Assembly (NCBI RefSeq): GCF_031877795.1
Contig: NC_133939.1
Location: 8,165,698-8,229,697, forward strand
Origin: Strix aluco
Taxonomy: Eukaryota > Chordata > Aves > Strigiformes > Strigidae
Direction: 5' to 3'
Length of the DNA: 64,000 nt
In this document: piece after piece, positions 50,801-64,000 of the stretch
Layout of the letters: each line of letters opens with the position of its first letter
How positions within the stretch are numbered: position 1 is the stretch's first letter
Position numbers and translations under genes: made by a program
Notes under the pieces: generated by a model
What the model saw: only the letters and a program-made list of their open reading frames with translations
What the model was told of the DNA's origin: nothing
Database searches by the model: none

Positions 50801-53800
50801 CCATATCCAAGGAAATCTTATGACTCAGCTTCTTTCCCTGGTGTACTGTTCAGTTACCCCACCCATTCATTTCCCCACAAACCTTACTACTATACTGCAA
50901 TATGGTATATAGACAAGCACGTAAATGCCTCACCCATTCCTTGGTAAATATATTTTTTAAAAAATAATAATCACAAGTTTCACCACAAAAAGTAACTACT
51001 ATCTCTAACACACCACGCACAAAAAAAGAACGTACTTCAAGCTTCAGGAAAAGTTGTCAGACGATATGCTCACTTCTGGCCAGGTTGAAGCTCAAATAAT
51101 TTTCTCATAGCCTGGCATTACAGTCAATTCCCCCCCGTTGGCTCTGATGCCTTTACTGCATCATCACAAAACCCAGAATATTTGTTACATGACAAAAAAC
51201 ACCGCAATTATGTATGTGCCATTCTACCCACCCTTGGAAGCAAAAATGCAGAGCAAGAGAGTCTGCTTTGTAACTATGTCTATTCCTTGGTATATATTAT
51301 TCCCATTCCTTTCCAGGTGTTTTCTCTTTGCATTAGATTTCTGATATACATCTAAGGGTTAATTTTGAGAGCAAAGAAGTGGCAAAAGGGGACACAGAAA
51401 GTACACTGCAGCTTAATCTCTGACTTCATTTCACATAGTGCAATATGGCCTACAGTTAACATGTTCCAGTAACTAAAGACAGCTGTATGAATATCAGAAA
51501 CCACACAGGCGAAGGACAGGAAACCCCACTAGTACCACAACATCAGCATTTAGTTTTAACCAGAAAGCCGGTGCAATAGATTATCAAAAACATGAATCAG
51601 TCACCTAAGGAAGGAGGATGAGAATCTTAAGTACTAGCACAAGATAGGAAGGGAAATGCATGTGTGGTTTTGGGGCATTTTGCTTTGAAAAGAAGTTGAG
51701 AACAATTAAACTGCGAGAATGGTCCTGGGATTGCTCCAGGTGCAATCCTCTAAGGTGCAATTTTCTTTAGAAAGTATTCTCTCAATAAATAAAAAAAACT
51801 ACACTCAGTAAAGCCATTCTCTACAAGCACAAGAAACAAAGCTAGGGAAAACAATTCAAAATGGATAAAGTATTTACCCAAATGTAGTTTCAATAAGGAC
51901 CATGTCATAGTATTACTTTTAAAAATAACATTTAAGAAAATCAACAGTATTTTTTCCATGGTTCCTTTACTTCCTTTGGAGACCAAATTCTGTAGCCTGC
52001 TAGAAACTTCTAAGTTTATCTAAGTTCAGCAGACCACAGCTCTTCATCTAATTTATCTGAAGAACAACAGATCTTTAATATTAAACATAACCTACAAAGG
52101 AACAAGATCACTTAAGCAACAGCAACATTCAAGCATGAAGTTAATGAGCTATAGGACAGCGATCCCAGCATAGCTCAGGAACATCCTAAAAACACTGACT
52201 TAAGAACTGGGAAAATATATTAAGGAGTATCCATCTTCCCTAACTGATTACTACTGGCCCCTGCCATAGGCAGACTATAATGAACTACATCAGTCTCTAC
52301 TTTGACATATTAAACCTGTGAAGGCTTCCCTTTCAAAATAATCAATTTGGGAGTTCACAATTACAGACTATTTATGTTAGACTACTGTACAATTCACCTT
52401 AGTCCAAACAGCCCTTTACAAACTAGCTGAGATGACATGCAATCAAGCACAGCTTACTGTCTCTGGGTTTACTTTTGTGCATTAGCTTGACCTAACTATG
52501 GCTGAAACCCAAAACCAACAGGCACAGCAAGCTGTGCTGCAAAAAGATGTTGAGTCAGTTGGTCAAACTCCTGAGAGGTGACTCTGAGACCACAGATGAC
52601 TCCTCAATTCTGCCACTTTTACCTCTATTGAGAGATCTTATTGGCGTGACACAGATGAAAATGTTAATTATTCTGAGATAACTCTCATGAATCCAAGCTG
52701 ATTCTTGCTACACAAAACCGAGAGAACTTGGCACATTATTCAGTAACTACGTATCTCCTCTGCAAAAGGGAGTTCCTGACAAATAACCTATGGGAGTTAT
52801 GTACTGAGTCACAGAGAAAGCAGGAGAGGGCAATCAATAAACAACTCAGAATCATGACCCTACCATTACCGTGAATCCTTTCCTTCTAGTTCATTACATC
52901 CTCATTCATTAAAGGGAAAAAGTTGTTCAGTTATTTTTTTCCTTAAATGATTTTTTACCTAGTACTAAGAGCTGATGTATAGGCAATACCTGAGCTGATA
53001 TATAAGGTCATTATCCATTTGACAAATTTGCTTTCTGTCAAACTATTTTTTTGCCATGGTCCCTGGCACTTAAAACACAGTTTTAATGACAATACAAAGG
53101 GTTTACTGACACAGCTCTGTTGGTAAATCCTACTAGTGCAGATACAGCTTATATTAGTAAAAAACACAACCTCTGACCGTGGTAACTGCTACTGTGCTAG
53201 AGCTTTACTAAGTACCTTTATAAAGAGTGCTCTTTCCTTCACACTGCCAACCAACATCAGTACCACCATAAATCAAGCTTCTGATTTTCCCAAGCTAGCT
53301 GTGTGGAGGTATCATTTAGTATGGAACTTTCACCCACTTTACCCTCAGATGGAAACCCCTGCTTCCTCTTGAGTATGCTGTACCAAGGACAATGTGGCAA
53401 ATGGGAAAACAGCACAAAGATCAGCAAAATCAGAGGCTAGCCAGGGGAAGCTTTTCTTTTTCCCCTAGATACTCAATATCGAGAATTAGTTTCATGGGCA
53501 TCACTTGAAATAGAAAAAAATTAACACATCTGTGATATGCAGATGTACATCTTGTCGCTACCAAGACACCAGTCTGTTTGTAAGAAATGAACTTATGAGA
53601 AGTAGCTGGCTGAAATTTAGCCTGAACAAAACTGTCATGGATTCAGGAAAGAGATAATACATTGATAATATTATCTCCCTTTTCAACTAAACTGGAAGTC
53701 ATTACTGAATTGATGATCAAACTGTGTGCCACGATAATAAAAAAATAAACTAACAAGCAAACAAAACAAAACCTTAAAGGATAATCCACTCCATCCTCCC

Positions 53801-55055
53801 AAGAAAAGAACCAGCCACAAAGAACCAGCCACAGCGATATAGCGATTCCACATAAATAATTTCAAGACCACAATATACCTAAAGCAGCTGTAAAAAGTGT
53901 CCTTTTCACAGTTCCCTCAAACCACCTCTGTTTCTCCTGCTAGTTAACATGTTTGGTCTAAATCTTCAAAGTCACTAATGGATTCGATTTCTGATACATA
54001 AACCACATCGCACCTCAACTGCCAAGACAGGTGTGTTCCTTTGGGGCAAGGCAGATCACACAAAGATATATGTAAGGGTAGAGATGATGCTTACCAGAGT
54101 TAGGAGAACTATCCATGGCGCAAACCTTCAGGAGAGATGAGGCGAGAGCCAGAACTTTTAACACCATGCCACTGTGTCTTCCTTTTGTAACAAATACTTT
54201 GACACAGAGTTTCAACTTAATCCTGAGCTCCACTTCATGCTACAAAATGCTCTGTAACACAGGAATCAGGAAGGGGAAATGATCTCGGCTGCTCCCCCAA
54301 AACGTGTCCAAGCTCTTGCCATGCCAACATAACTAAGAGTCCTTCTGATGACTCACATGATGCCAGTCCAAAGATCTAAGATACAGCAGGATACATCAGC
54401 ATACACACTCTGAAAAGCCAGATATTCCTAAAAAACCCACATGAAAGTCCTTTTCCCTCCTAACACCACCCGAGAGTTCCAAGTACTGAAAGTTACTTGT
54501 ACATTAAATAGAAATAGAATAGAAACAATGTACCAGATGCCTGTGGTGATCTACCAGATATACATACATGCTACATTTCATCTGTTTTTCCCTTATGGGG
54601 ACATCGAGTTATCTTTCCAGGCAGACCCCATCACGGCAAGCAAACGTCTCTTCTTCCATAAGAGTAACAAACACAAGAAAATAACAACCTTGGGATAGGC
54701 GGGTAGAAGGTCCTCATTAAAAAGTTTAACTTTTATATGTTAATTTATATGTTATGTGCTAAAACTCACAAGAAAATACCTTATAATTCCAGTTTGCTAG
54801 AACTAAGTAGTCCAGAAGCTTCAAAAAACATTTCTGCATTAAAAAAAAGGGAGGGGAGGGGGGAATACCACAGCAGGAAGGTACTTTTCCAAAAGGAAGT
54901 CCTCCCAACTGATTTTACTTCAAAGCAGCTAGCAATAGCTGCTGTAGATGTGATTCTCCAAGGCAGAACAGCCTGGAGGGTTCACAAAATGTAACTAAAA
55001 CCAGCACTGTTGATATTTTCTAAATAGGAGTCAGCATCTCTTCTGCAACACACCT

Positions 55056-55092
55056 AGAGGTCCACAAACCAAAAATGTTTGAGAGCTACCAG
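55056..55092 (+). repeat. hAT-like terminal fragment, diverged
   Basis: AGAGGTCCACAAACCAAAAA followed by TGTTTGAGAGCTACCAG aligns end to end with 4339-4376 at roughly three-quarters identity. It resembles the terminal region of hAT/Charlie elements (reverse: CTGGTAGCTCTCAAAC). Only the terminus is recognisable, with no partner terminus found by eye. Confidence 0.4.
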
Positions 55093-58000
55093 TCTAGAGA
55101 CAGCAAGTAAAAAATGAGGCTTGTAACAAGAAGCTACTAATATTAGGCCAACTAACACAGTGGAACTGTGAACTGAACTGAAGCATCTCTGAGTGACAGC
55201 TCCCATATCTGATCTGCTAAGAAGAGTTAGACTGGAAAAGGGAACTATGAAATTGTTTTGCAATACTAAAATAAGAGCTCCCAACTTTCCTCTAATGCAA
55301 TTACCGTGTAACACTACCAAGAGAAAGTTAAACACTATCAGAAGAAGTTATCATCTCTACAAGTTTACCCAAGGAATGATCATCTCTGTAACTACTGAAA
55401 AAATTGTTCCGAAGGACAGCGGGTCTTCCAAAGGGCTGACATCAAGCTTGGGTGGAAATGCTTGCATTTTAGCTGATATTTATACTCCTACATCATGTAT
55501 TATTAATTATTTCAGCTACGTCAGTACCCTGTCAACCCCTTCTCTTCCTTAGGGCTATGTGGAAAAAAAACAAAAAACAAAAACAATGTTTAAAATTAAT
55601 CAGTGCACCAGCTTAGCACTAATCTTATTTAAATAAGGGATTATAAAAATTACTTTGATAGGAATTTACAACAGTATAATATCATTGCTTTCTACATCAC
55701 CAAGAGGCTCCAATCCAACAAGAGCCCTTAAATCAAACAATCAAATACTCTAGAAATAAAAATTTGCAGCTATCAACATTCACAGCCTTGGCAAACTGAA
55801 GTTACTCAAAAGCTTTAATTGTTTTAAAAATATATCTTTTCTATGCTAAAAGACTTGTTCTAATTACAAAAGGGAGCCTAAAGAAATCATAATTCTCAAA
55901 TAAATTTTCTATACTGTAGTTCCATTTTCAACAACAGAAGTATTCAACATGTTAGGAAAATGCTAAATTTAAGAAGGAGAAAGTAAGGTTATGCTTTCAA
56001 GACGCCGGTTTAAAACTATAACCTAAGGTTTGACTGCAGTCAAAATGTACTATTGGTTATAAATTCTGTAAAGTAATCTGTAATGGTATCTTTAAAATTT
56101 CTGAAAATAACAAAAGTAAAATGCATGCAGTGATGATTCTGCAATCTGATCAAACATGCATTCGATACAGAAATAAATCAGAGGACTTCAGAGAATTCAG
56201 ATAACTTAATTTTTTTTTTCAGTACTAAGTCAAACAAGATTTATATAAACAATGTGAAAGACACTATACTTTCTTGCTTTTCAAACTATCCAGATTTCCC
56301 TTTTAGATCCTAAAATATAGATTTTAATTTGCCCATTCACAATAATTTTAAAATTAGTTTAGTTTGGTTATCTAATTTATGGACTTGATGAAATTCCACA
56401 TTTTCTCAGTTTTGGTATAAATCTCAGAGGCATGAATCCACAACACTGGAAGTTAAGAGTACCACAATAAATAGAAGCTACAAGTTGTAGAAACTTCTGC
56501 TGTAACTAAGACTTTTCAATGCTTGCAAGTAATTCTGAAAGTTAAAAATAACCCATTTAGAGCGGAAAGATTCTGTATTTCTGGCCAACAATCCTTCTCC
56601 TTGTTTGCTAAGGAGCTCAAGAACAGCTAATTCTGAAACAGATTTGACATTTCTTCCTAGATTTGATACTGTTAAGTCCTCAACCTGTGTAAATACACGA
56701 GGGGCAACTGCTAATGCCAGAGGGAGAGCAGAACTACTCTTCAGACTCCAACAACTCGACTGCAGCAATGCTGATATCTTATTCAGTGCAATTCCTAAGG
56801 GAAACAAAAAGCCTTGCACGGACAGTCTCCAAGGAAAAAACATAATCCATCTTCTGTTGGATGTACACTACAAATCCATGCCTATATGGCTGTTAACATT
56901 TTTTATTTATACGTATGCACACACACATATGTACATATGTTCACAAACAAGAATGAAAGCTCAAAGAGAGTTAATGTCTCCTTAAGATAAATAACAATGT
57001 ATATATACAGGTAGGAAGGAATAACTACAATCACCAGTTAGAAAGCTAGGGGGTTGCAGGCCGTTTGTTTTTTTCCAAGTTACAGGAATGAAGAAAAATT
57101 ACATGTAATTCTTCCACAGAATTTAAAACTTCAATACATTCATAAATTTGTCATCACACACAAACACCCTTAAGATTTTGTGACTTTTTTGGAAAATATT
57201 CCATAACCCTGAAATAAAGCACCTCTTTTGGGTCTAAGGATGTCAATCCCCTGACCGTAACACATGGGTTAAGAGTAACACCAGTCAGACTGCACAGCTG
57301 TGCCAGGACTCTGCCCAAAATGCTCTGTGAATGGATGCGGTTCCTAACAGAAAGACTGTTTACTCCAGCTCCACCCTATTACAGAGTTAGCAGAGTTTAA
57401 ATATTGCTCAATGTCAATTATAGATGTAAAACGGAACTCTGTTAGTCAATACTGATGAGTCAGTATCTGCTTTTCTTAGAGATTACAAATTAATCACGTT
57501 CAGAACAGCACATATTTAGAAAAATAAGAGTATTTTCAAGAAGCTTCCTTCGTTATTGATCATTATCTATGAAATCCATTGAGCAAGACTATTGACCTAG
57601 TCGCTGGAGCTTGTGTTTACTTTCAGACCATATTTTAAGACAAGTTGAATTTCTCATGTTCAAGTAGCAAGGACCCAACACTTTGAGATTTAACCTTCTC
57701 TAATTACCTTGACTGTTTTAGTTTTCCTCAATTGTACTTTTTTTTTTTTTTAAGAGAAGCCTTCTTCATTCCATTGGCAAACTATACAAAGACAAATTTT
57801 CCACAAGAACTTTTCCTTATTTGATTTGAAGTTGGAAAGCATGCAGCAAGGCAGAGGACAGCAAAACCAGGTCCCTCAGTCAACACTCTCAGGTATTGCC
57901 CCAAACAGCAGAATTCTACCCCGAATCTTCCTTTGTCATTAGGCAACACATAACCCAAGTGCCTAACATGTGGTCACTACTTAGGTGTCCATCCTCTTCT

Positions 58001-61000
58001 AGGAGCCCAGAATGAAATCCTGAGACTAACAACTATGGCAGCAGTTCAGGTCCCTGGATGATGAATGCCACTGCAAATGCACTAGAATAGCACAGCTGGT
58101 CTCCAACTGCCCCTTCAGAAAATCACAAATCTCCTACCAGTCCTGGGCAGATGACTGGAGCATCTAAACTAATACTAGATCTCTATGTTCAGGCAACTGA
58201 ATCTCACATCACAAATGGATGCCACTGGGAAAAAAGTCTTGGAAGTGTAAGCTCTCAAATGCTCCACCAAACACACATAACTTCACGCACTCAAACACAG
58301 GGGAAAATTCTCTGTGCATAAGCATTGTTACCTGAAAAAAAGGAGGAGAATCACCATGCTGCTGAAGAACACTCTGAGATGTACTTTTATTAGCGTCTGT
58401 GAACCAATGAAAAACCCATGAGGACCTGAGTCCTCCTGTCTTCAGAGAACTGAGTTTTATGCAATAAAGCCAAAGATCAAATACCACATTGTGACTGAAC
58501 AAGCACATGCAAAGGATGCCCCTTCACTGAGCGTTCTCTTGTGCACTGACAGAACAAAAGGTCCTGCTGAAAAAAAAACCCAAAAACAATCATGTAATCA
58601 AATTTTTGTACTAAATCAGTATAAGCGAAGTGAGGTTCTGAATATCTGTTAACTTTTGAGATATTAACTTCACTTTCTCAACATTTTTCTAATATAGTAA
58701 TGAGCACATACAAAGTCTTTATCAAGAACTGTGCCTCAACTCTCTCCCCTGCAAGGTATCCCTTTAAATTCCACCATAAAGTTCATCACTACCAACCTCT
58801 GGTCAGAAGAAGCTTAGGACTTGAACAGCAAGTGTTACAGGTTAGAAGAACCATGCATTCATAAACTGTGTGGGAGAGACTTCTCAGTGCTCACCTGTGT
58901 TACACTCAGTGCATGTCTGTATCACTAAGGTCTCATTTAGCTAGAAAAAAAAGCCCTACATTTTCTTTTCTAAAATCTTACTTCCTTGTGAACAAACTTT
59001 TCTTTTGCCTTTTCTTTGTCTATATGTGGTATTCAATAAAGTCAAAATATTATATGCTGGTTAATTTTATAAACCATTACAATACATCAGGAAAAGAAAA
59101 ATTTTGACATATATTAAAAGAAGTATCATTTGTCAAAGCAGTAAAGGGCATACTTCACACCTAACAGTCAAAGTAAAATAGAATGACACAAGTAACTTTT
59201 GCCTCATTTCTACAACTGTAGCAAAACCTCTTGAAACTTGCTTACCCAGAGGAAAAGATCAGAGACTCCATTGAAGCAGCATGCCCTGAATGCTTGCTAT
59301 CAGCACACACATCTACCACTCCATACAAGATGCTGTTGATAATTCAATGTCCACAGACTTTTTTTTTTTTTAAAGCAACCTCCTCAGCAGATGAGGTGGG
59401 AAGCTGGCGTGACTCTGAACAAATACTTGAAGAGGTATCCATCCATGGTAAGCCTTCCCAGGTGAGCTCTTAGCCAAGGAAGTAAAAAGAAAAACAACAG
59501 GGAAAAATCACATAGTCAGCTTCTGCCTGGCAAAATCTGAGCGGCAGCAGACGTGAGAGCTGGCCAGCAAGACGGAGGGGCCTTCCACAACTGCCTGTTC
59601 AACAGGCTTTCTTCATATTTCTATGCACTAGCGTGTTTTACTTAAGTCAGTAAATAGAACAACAAAAACTTTTCAGAAAGGTATTTCTTCAGATGTCAGC
59701 TGTTTGCCTGGGCACCTCTAGCAGCCAGAAAAAGATTACGCATTCCACATTTCTGGGAACACTTCTTAATTTTTTCATTATGTTTTAACACAGATAACTT
59801 CAAAGGAGATAAGGCATTTCACAGACATAAATGACTGAACATACTTGAAGTACTTCTCTCACAATCACACATATTCAACTCCCTGAAAAGTTGACATACT
59901 AATTCAATTTATAGCCAAGTTCTATCTTAGCTATTTTTAAGTGTCACATTTCAAATATTGCAGGGTTTGCAGTTAAACATCTAGTTACATTCTTTTAGGA
60001 AGAAAAATGAATTTGTTATCAATACAAATTGATTGAAAAAATACACAACGGTAAGGATCAAAAGCAGCATATAGCAATTTTTCACTGACGCAGCCATTTC
60101 ACTGTGCAACACTTGACAGTACACCTGAACGTTTTAAAATAACTCCAAGTAGTTACTCCTAAACAACTTCATCTGAACTTGGAGAAACATGTTACACTAA
60201 TGCTACAGTTCTGTACTAATTATAACTTTCTCAATTTTTGAACTGTCTTGATATATTTAACTTTAGCGATGAATTCTCTAAGCGCTTGAAGGGGAGGGAA
60301 GAATTACAGAGCAAATGGATCTTTAGAAAGGAACTACATATTTTATTAGAAGTAGATTTCCAACAAACAGAAAGATTAGCTACAACATCCAGCGATTTCC
60401 CCCAGAATTTTATGCCCTTGTGGACAGGATTAAAATTACCTTCCTCCTAGCGTATTTGAAGTCCACAGTCAGGAACTTTTTATAGTGTCTTTTGACTATA
60501 TGAAGCATTAGCTAGAATACTCAAAACAAGGGAGTTAGCAAATTGCAGTTGTTTATTTAAATCTAAGCAGTTTACTTTCTAAATCAATGTTGTCTGAAAA
60601 AAACAGGACATGAAGGCTGCTGAGGAATGACCACAGTTATTCCTGTAAACACACAGTATTTTGGCTGCTTCCAGTCTGGATCAATCCTGAATTCAATCCT
60701 TTGTAAGAGTACTTAAATAGGGACAAATGAATGTGCCATTTTATCATAAGGTGGAATAACGAAAGCACATAAATCTGCTCAGGCTAAAGAAAGACCAAAC
60801 TCACATGACACCAGTTTAAGCCGTAGGTGCTCCTGAAGCATGCATTTAAAAGCCTAGCTCAAGTCCGTTAAAATAATTCAAGACAGCCTCATCTTCTAAT
60901 TTAACCTTTGTGTTTGCACTTGGGGGTGGGGAGGGATCTGAGCATAAAGTTTCACCTTCTAACTGAAGACATTCAGTTTCCGTCTGGCTCACACCTCTGT

Positions 61001-61614
61001 ATCTTGTGCTGCAAGAAGCCCGATATTGAGAGAAAACATGGGGAAAGAGAGTGTCCAGACAGAAGGGAACGAGAGCTGAACGTGCAAACAATCCAGACTA
61101 ATAAACACCCTAGATCAGACAACAAACTGGGGAAGTAGCATTTTTAAAGTTCTGTTAGAACAGCACAATCTTGAGCACTAAGAGCAAACGGGACTTTTTG
61201 TCTTACTTGACATTTATCTACAGCTACAAAAATACCGTTACAGTGAACACTATGGCTTAGGACCACTGAACAACTAAAAAGATCTTTGTCCAATGTGATT
61301 AATATCTGGCTTCAACTTGCAGCTAAGAAGTAGTGGTAGAAGTGCACGTAGCCCACTGTTTCCTTACCAGAAATTGCTAAATTTACAAGATTTCAACTGT
61401 ACAATGTAGATAATACAATATTTGAAATTCAACTCATATTTTTTGCTTTGCGTATTATTCACATAAATAGCTGCAGGTTGATGTGGTACTATTAATTCTG
61501 AAGGAGCAGATGAGTTAAATTTTAGTTTTGATAGAAAGCTGCCTCCAATTAGACAAAGGTAATCATATTTTAATAGCTGCTCTTGTAATTAAACCATATT
61601 ATAAAGTGTCAGAA

Positions 61615-61700
61615 GTACAGAAAAACTGGGCCAGAAGGGAATTCAAAAGGTCATCTAGGCTCCTTCCTGCCCCCTGCTTCAAACCAGCTCCGACTGTTAG
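61615..61700 (-). mobile_element. Old CR1/L3-like 3'-end remnant
   Basis: The stretch containing AAAAGGTCATCTAGGCTCC and CCTGCCCCCTGCTTC matches the well-known CR1/L3 3' motif (TCAAGAGGTCATCTAGTCC followed by CCCCCTGC), in reverse orientation. Only about 85 bases are recognisable and the boundaries are approximate. The subfamily cannot be called by eye. Confidence 0.5.
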
Positions 61701-63719
61701 TGCGCCATTTCAAAACTCTACATGCAGTACAAAACCCAACATTTTAGCAAGTGTCTAAAGCCTCTAAGTGCATTACAGAGATTATCAAAGCTTCCAGAAA
61801 GATTTTACACAAAAATTAAGGTTGCAAACATCTCAATAAAAAAATCTGCAAAAACTCAATACAGAATTGATTCAGAAGGGAGGACATTGGTCGGTAATTC
61901 TAATATTCAAAAAAATACCATAAAAACCCTAGAAAGTGCAGCATGTACAGCACAACAGTAAGGTCTCATTTGACTACCATCCATTAATTAGTAAGAGACT
62001 AACGCATCAGCTTCCACGATAGAATGCAAAACACTATTCCATCCTGAATAAATGTTTCATAAAAGCAATCAAGGAATTCCAAGAGGTGGAGTTTTCTTAA
62101 TATTATCACACCCCACCGGGAATACGCATTTGTCTGTGCGTGATAACACCCAAAGAGCATAATTATCTCTCAGTGACATCTTATCACAAAGTATTACTTA
62201 ACTGGCACTTTTATTTAGTCTCCTTTATTTGTATAAACACATACATCTTAAAAAAAATTGAATTGTTTTATAATTCTACATCTACAACCATGCAATAAAT
62301 ACCTACAGAACATATCAAAGTTTCAGAACTCCACGTAAACATAGATAAGAGAATGCAAGCAACTTCCAAAAAATCAATGTTATCAGCATTTAGAAATATC
62401 CAGCAGCATCTTAGCCCATACATACAAACTTACACTACAAGACCTTTACTTGCTTGCTCCCAACACCACCAGACACAAGCCCCTCCTGTACTAAGGTACT
62501 TTTTCCTGTCTGACCAAGGAAATTCCCCAACATACATTGCACCACTATCAAGATTACAGTTTAAATAGAAATAAATTTAAGCCAAGCATATACTAACTGG
62601 CTGTCTCAATAGTTTCTCACATCACAAGACAGCCACAAAGCTAATTGTAAAATACAATATTCTTACAACAGCGAGTCCATGACAGACAGAATCCTACCAA
62701 GACACGGTGCCATGGGGCATCATGCCACTCTTACAGATCAGGTAAGCTGCCAATTCATACAAGGCAACTGAAAAAAAAAAAAAATCAAGTCATTTCTCAC
62801 CCCAAAACAGGCGCCATGCTTATTCTACTTCACAGTATTTCTCAGCCTTTTTTTTCCTCTGCAGCTAGAGGCATGTGCCACATCAACAGGTATTAGGTAA
62901 CAGGTATTAACTAAAGGTACACAGTGTTTTAAATAGTAAAAAAATCTATTATTTAAAAGTTTAGATGCCAAGGCGCAAGCTCAAGATGTTAGATTTCCTC
63001 TGACAGTATATGATTTCATGAGCTCTTCGCATTAAAAAGGAAGACACATTTCCTGGTGATGAACTACACCGCTGAAAGGAAAACACAGGGCCTTGAATTA
63101 GAGTTTCTGACAGGTAAATTTAAAAAACCACACATACAAAAAAATCTTACAATATTTTGATGCTAATCAACTTTCATTTCTGATCTACATTTAAACTGTT
63201 GTTTCAAGCACTGTTACTTGCCTCACTGAAACTAAAGAGCCTAGGTCATGTAATTTAATATTTGACTCATCATGCAAATTAAATCACACCATTCCCATAA
63301 GACAGCATATAGGTTTTAAATAAATCCTACGCACCTAGATGATCACATACCAAAATTAAATTTTCTTTAAAAAAAAAAAATCTAAATAAGCTCCCAAAAC
63401 ACTACATACATCCTAGTTTCAATACTAGTAGTATTTTACAGATCTGCATGAAAAAAACAATGAAAAAACTTTTTTCTTTTGTGGAACACAGAGATCACGC
63501 TGTGTTAGCTTTCTGTGGGTTAGTCTGCAAAGAAATTCGGATCTTAACAGCCCTCACATAGTTATTTCTGCACAGAGGCCTATTAGAACATGAGTAACAA
63601 TTGTAGGAAGAGGCCTTAGACCCGGACACCGAGAGTACTGCGTAAGTTGGTGCCTGCTCCGCACCTCCCATCAATTCACGTAATAAAGGGTATAACAAAG
63701 AGGAGATTTTAACTGGGTG

Positions 63720-64000
63720 TCTGCTGACCCAAAGGCCAGCTCGGGTGACGACTGCCCACCTGCATTTGCCGCTGCCGCCTGGCTGGGACGGAGCGTTCCC
63801 CTCCGCAGCCCGTCCCGAGAGGGGCCGGGCAGCAGCGGCTCCGCTTCTGCGGGCTGAGGTAAACCCTGCGCAGTTTTGCATATTAATTCGTTACCCAGCT
63901 ACGGCATTTGAGGAACTTCGGGATAAAAGGCGCTGCCGCACCAGCGAAACACAGTCTGTACCCTTCCCCTCGGGACCGCCTCCGGCTTTGACACACCGGC
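63720..64000. promoter_or_regulatory. CpG-dense window edge, probable CpG-island promoter
   Basis: I count 24 CpG dinucleotides in about 280 bases, far above the rest of the window, and the density continues to the edge. The position fits the missing first, non-coding exon of CAB39. A minus-strand CAG|GTGGGC at about 63760 could be its donor. On the plus strand there is GAG|GTAAAC at 63858, an octamer-like TTTGCAT near 63875 and a TATA-like GATAAAAGG near 63922, so divergent transcription is possible. The 128-codon minus-strand frame here is best explained by the lack of stops in CpG-rich DNA. Confidence 0.55.

Larger units (their letters stand above)
42887..63719 (-). other. Presumed CAB39 intron 1
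   Basis: AT-rich sequence between the first coding exon and the CpG-rich window edge. It holds the orphan frame ending at 46070, the CpG patch near 47.8 kb, a small GC-rich palindrome at 49110-49131, the hAT-like fragment at 55056, the old CR1 remnant at 61615, and short A or T runs. 48.1-48.4 kb and 56.5-57.0 kb are open on both strands for 75-125 codons but match nothing I know. Its status as intron depends on where the first exon lies. Confidence 0.5.

Noticed and set aside
56478..56985. Overlapping frames of about 120 codons on both strands
   Set aside because: Openness on both strands points to local composition. The starts are mostly non-ATG and there are no clear splice sites or recognisable motifs.
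63495..63881. 128-codon minus-strand frame beginning with a true ATG
   Set aside because: It runs through the CpG-rich edge, where stop codons are rare by composition, then into AT-rich DNA, and resembles no protein. It is more likely a by-product of the CpG island.
1..64000. CRISPR arrays, operons, rRNA or tRNA genes, bacterial mobile elements
   Set aside because: None seen. The sequence is vertebrate nuclear DNA, and many of the nominal reading frames begin at TTG or GTG, which do not serve as normal starts here.

Overview
This window looks like bird nuclear DNA. It is AT-rich, built of introns and intergenic DNA, has pyrimidine-tract splice sites and two recognisable 3' fragments of the CR1 retrotransposon (the dominant avian/sauropsid LINE), and shows no operons or prokaryotic features. 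The species cannot be fixed from sequence alone.

The one gene I can name is CAB39 (MO25alpha, calcium-binding protein 39), on the minus strand. Its complete 341-codon reading frame is spread over eight coding exons between 42843 (ATG) and 23860 (stop). Every intron has GT..AG ends and all junction phases close. A 3'UTR of about 2.4 kb runs to a poly(A) signal at 21462-21467. A 43-nt piece of 5'UTR precedes the ATG in the first coding exon, so at least one upstream non-coding exon must exist. The CpG-dense right edge of the window (about 63720-64000) is the best candidate for the promoter and first exon, giving a first intron of roughly 21 kb. The product is the scaffold that holds STRAD and the kinase LKB1 in their active complex. 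The 3'UTR carries an 8-base match to miR-451, a microRNA reported to target CAB39 in mammals.

Layout: 1-7463 is gene-poor DNA with a CpG-rich patch at 310-500 and two copies of a short hAT-like repeat. 7464-8072 is a 5'-truncated CR1. 8073-21440 lies downstream of CAB39 and has no gene I recognise, but it holds several exon-like segments: on the minus strand 20416-20518 and 18960-19079 (the latter with a well-placed ATG), and on the plus strand 11856-12271, fully open between strong splice signals. 21445-42886 is the CAB39 body. 42887-64000 is the presumed first intron, with a second possible promoter patch near 47.8 kb, an orphan plus-strand reading frame ending at 46070, hAT-like and CR1-like fossils, and the CpG-rich edge.

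I found no undescribed biological system here. The points most worth checking are the exon-like segments downstream of CAB39, the orphan frame in intron 1, the miR-451 site and the two CpG-rich patches.
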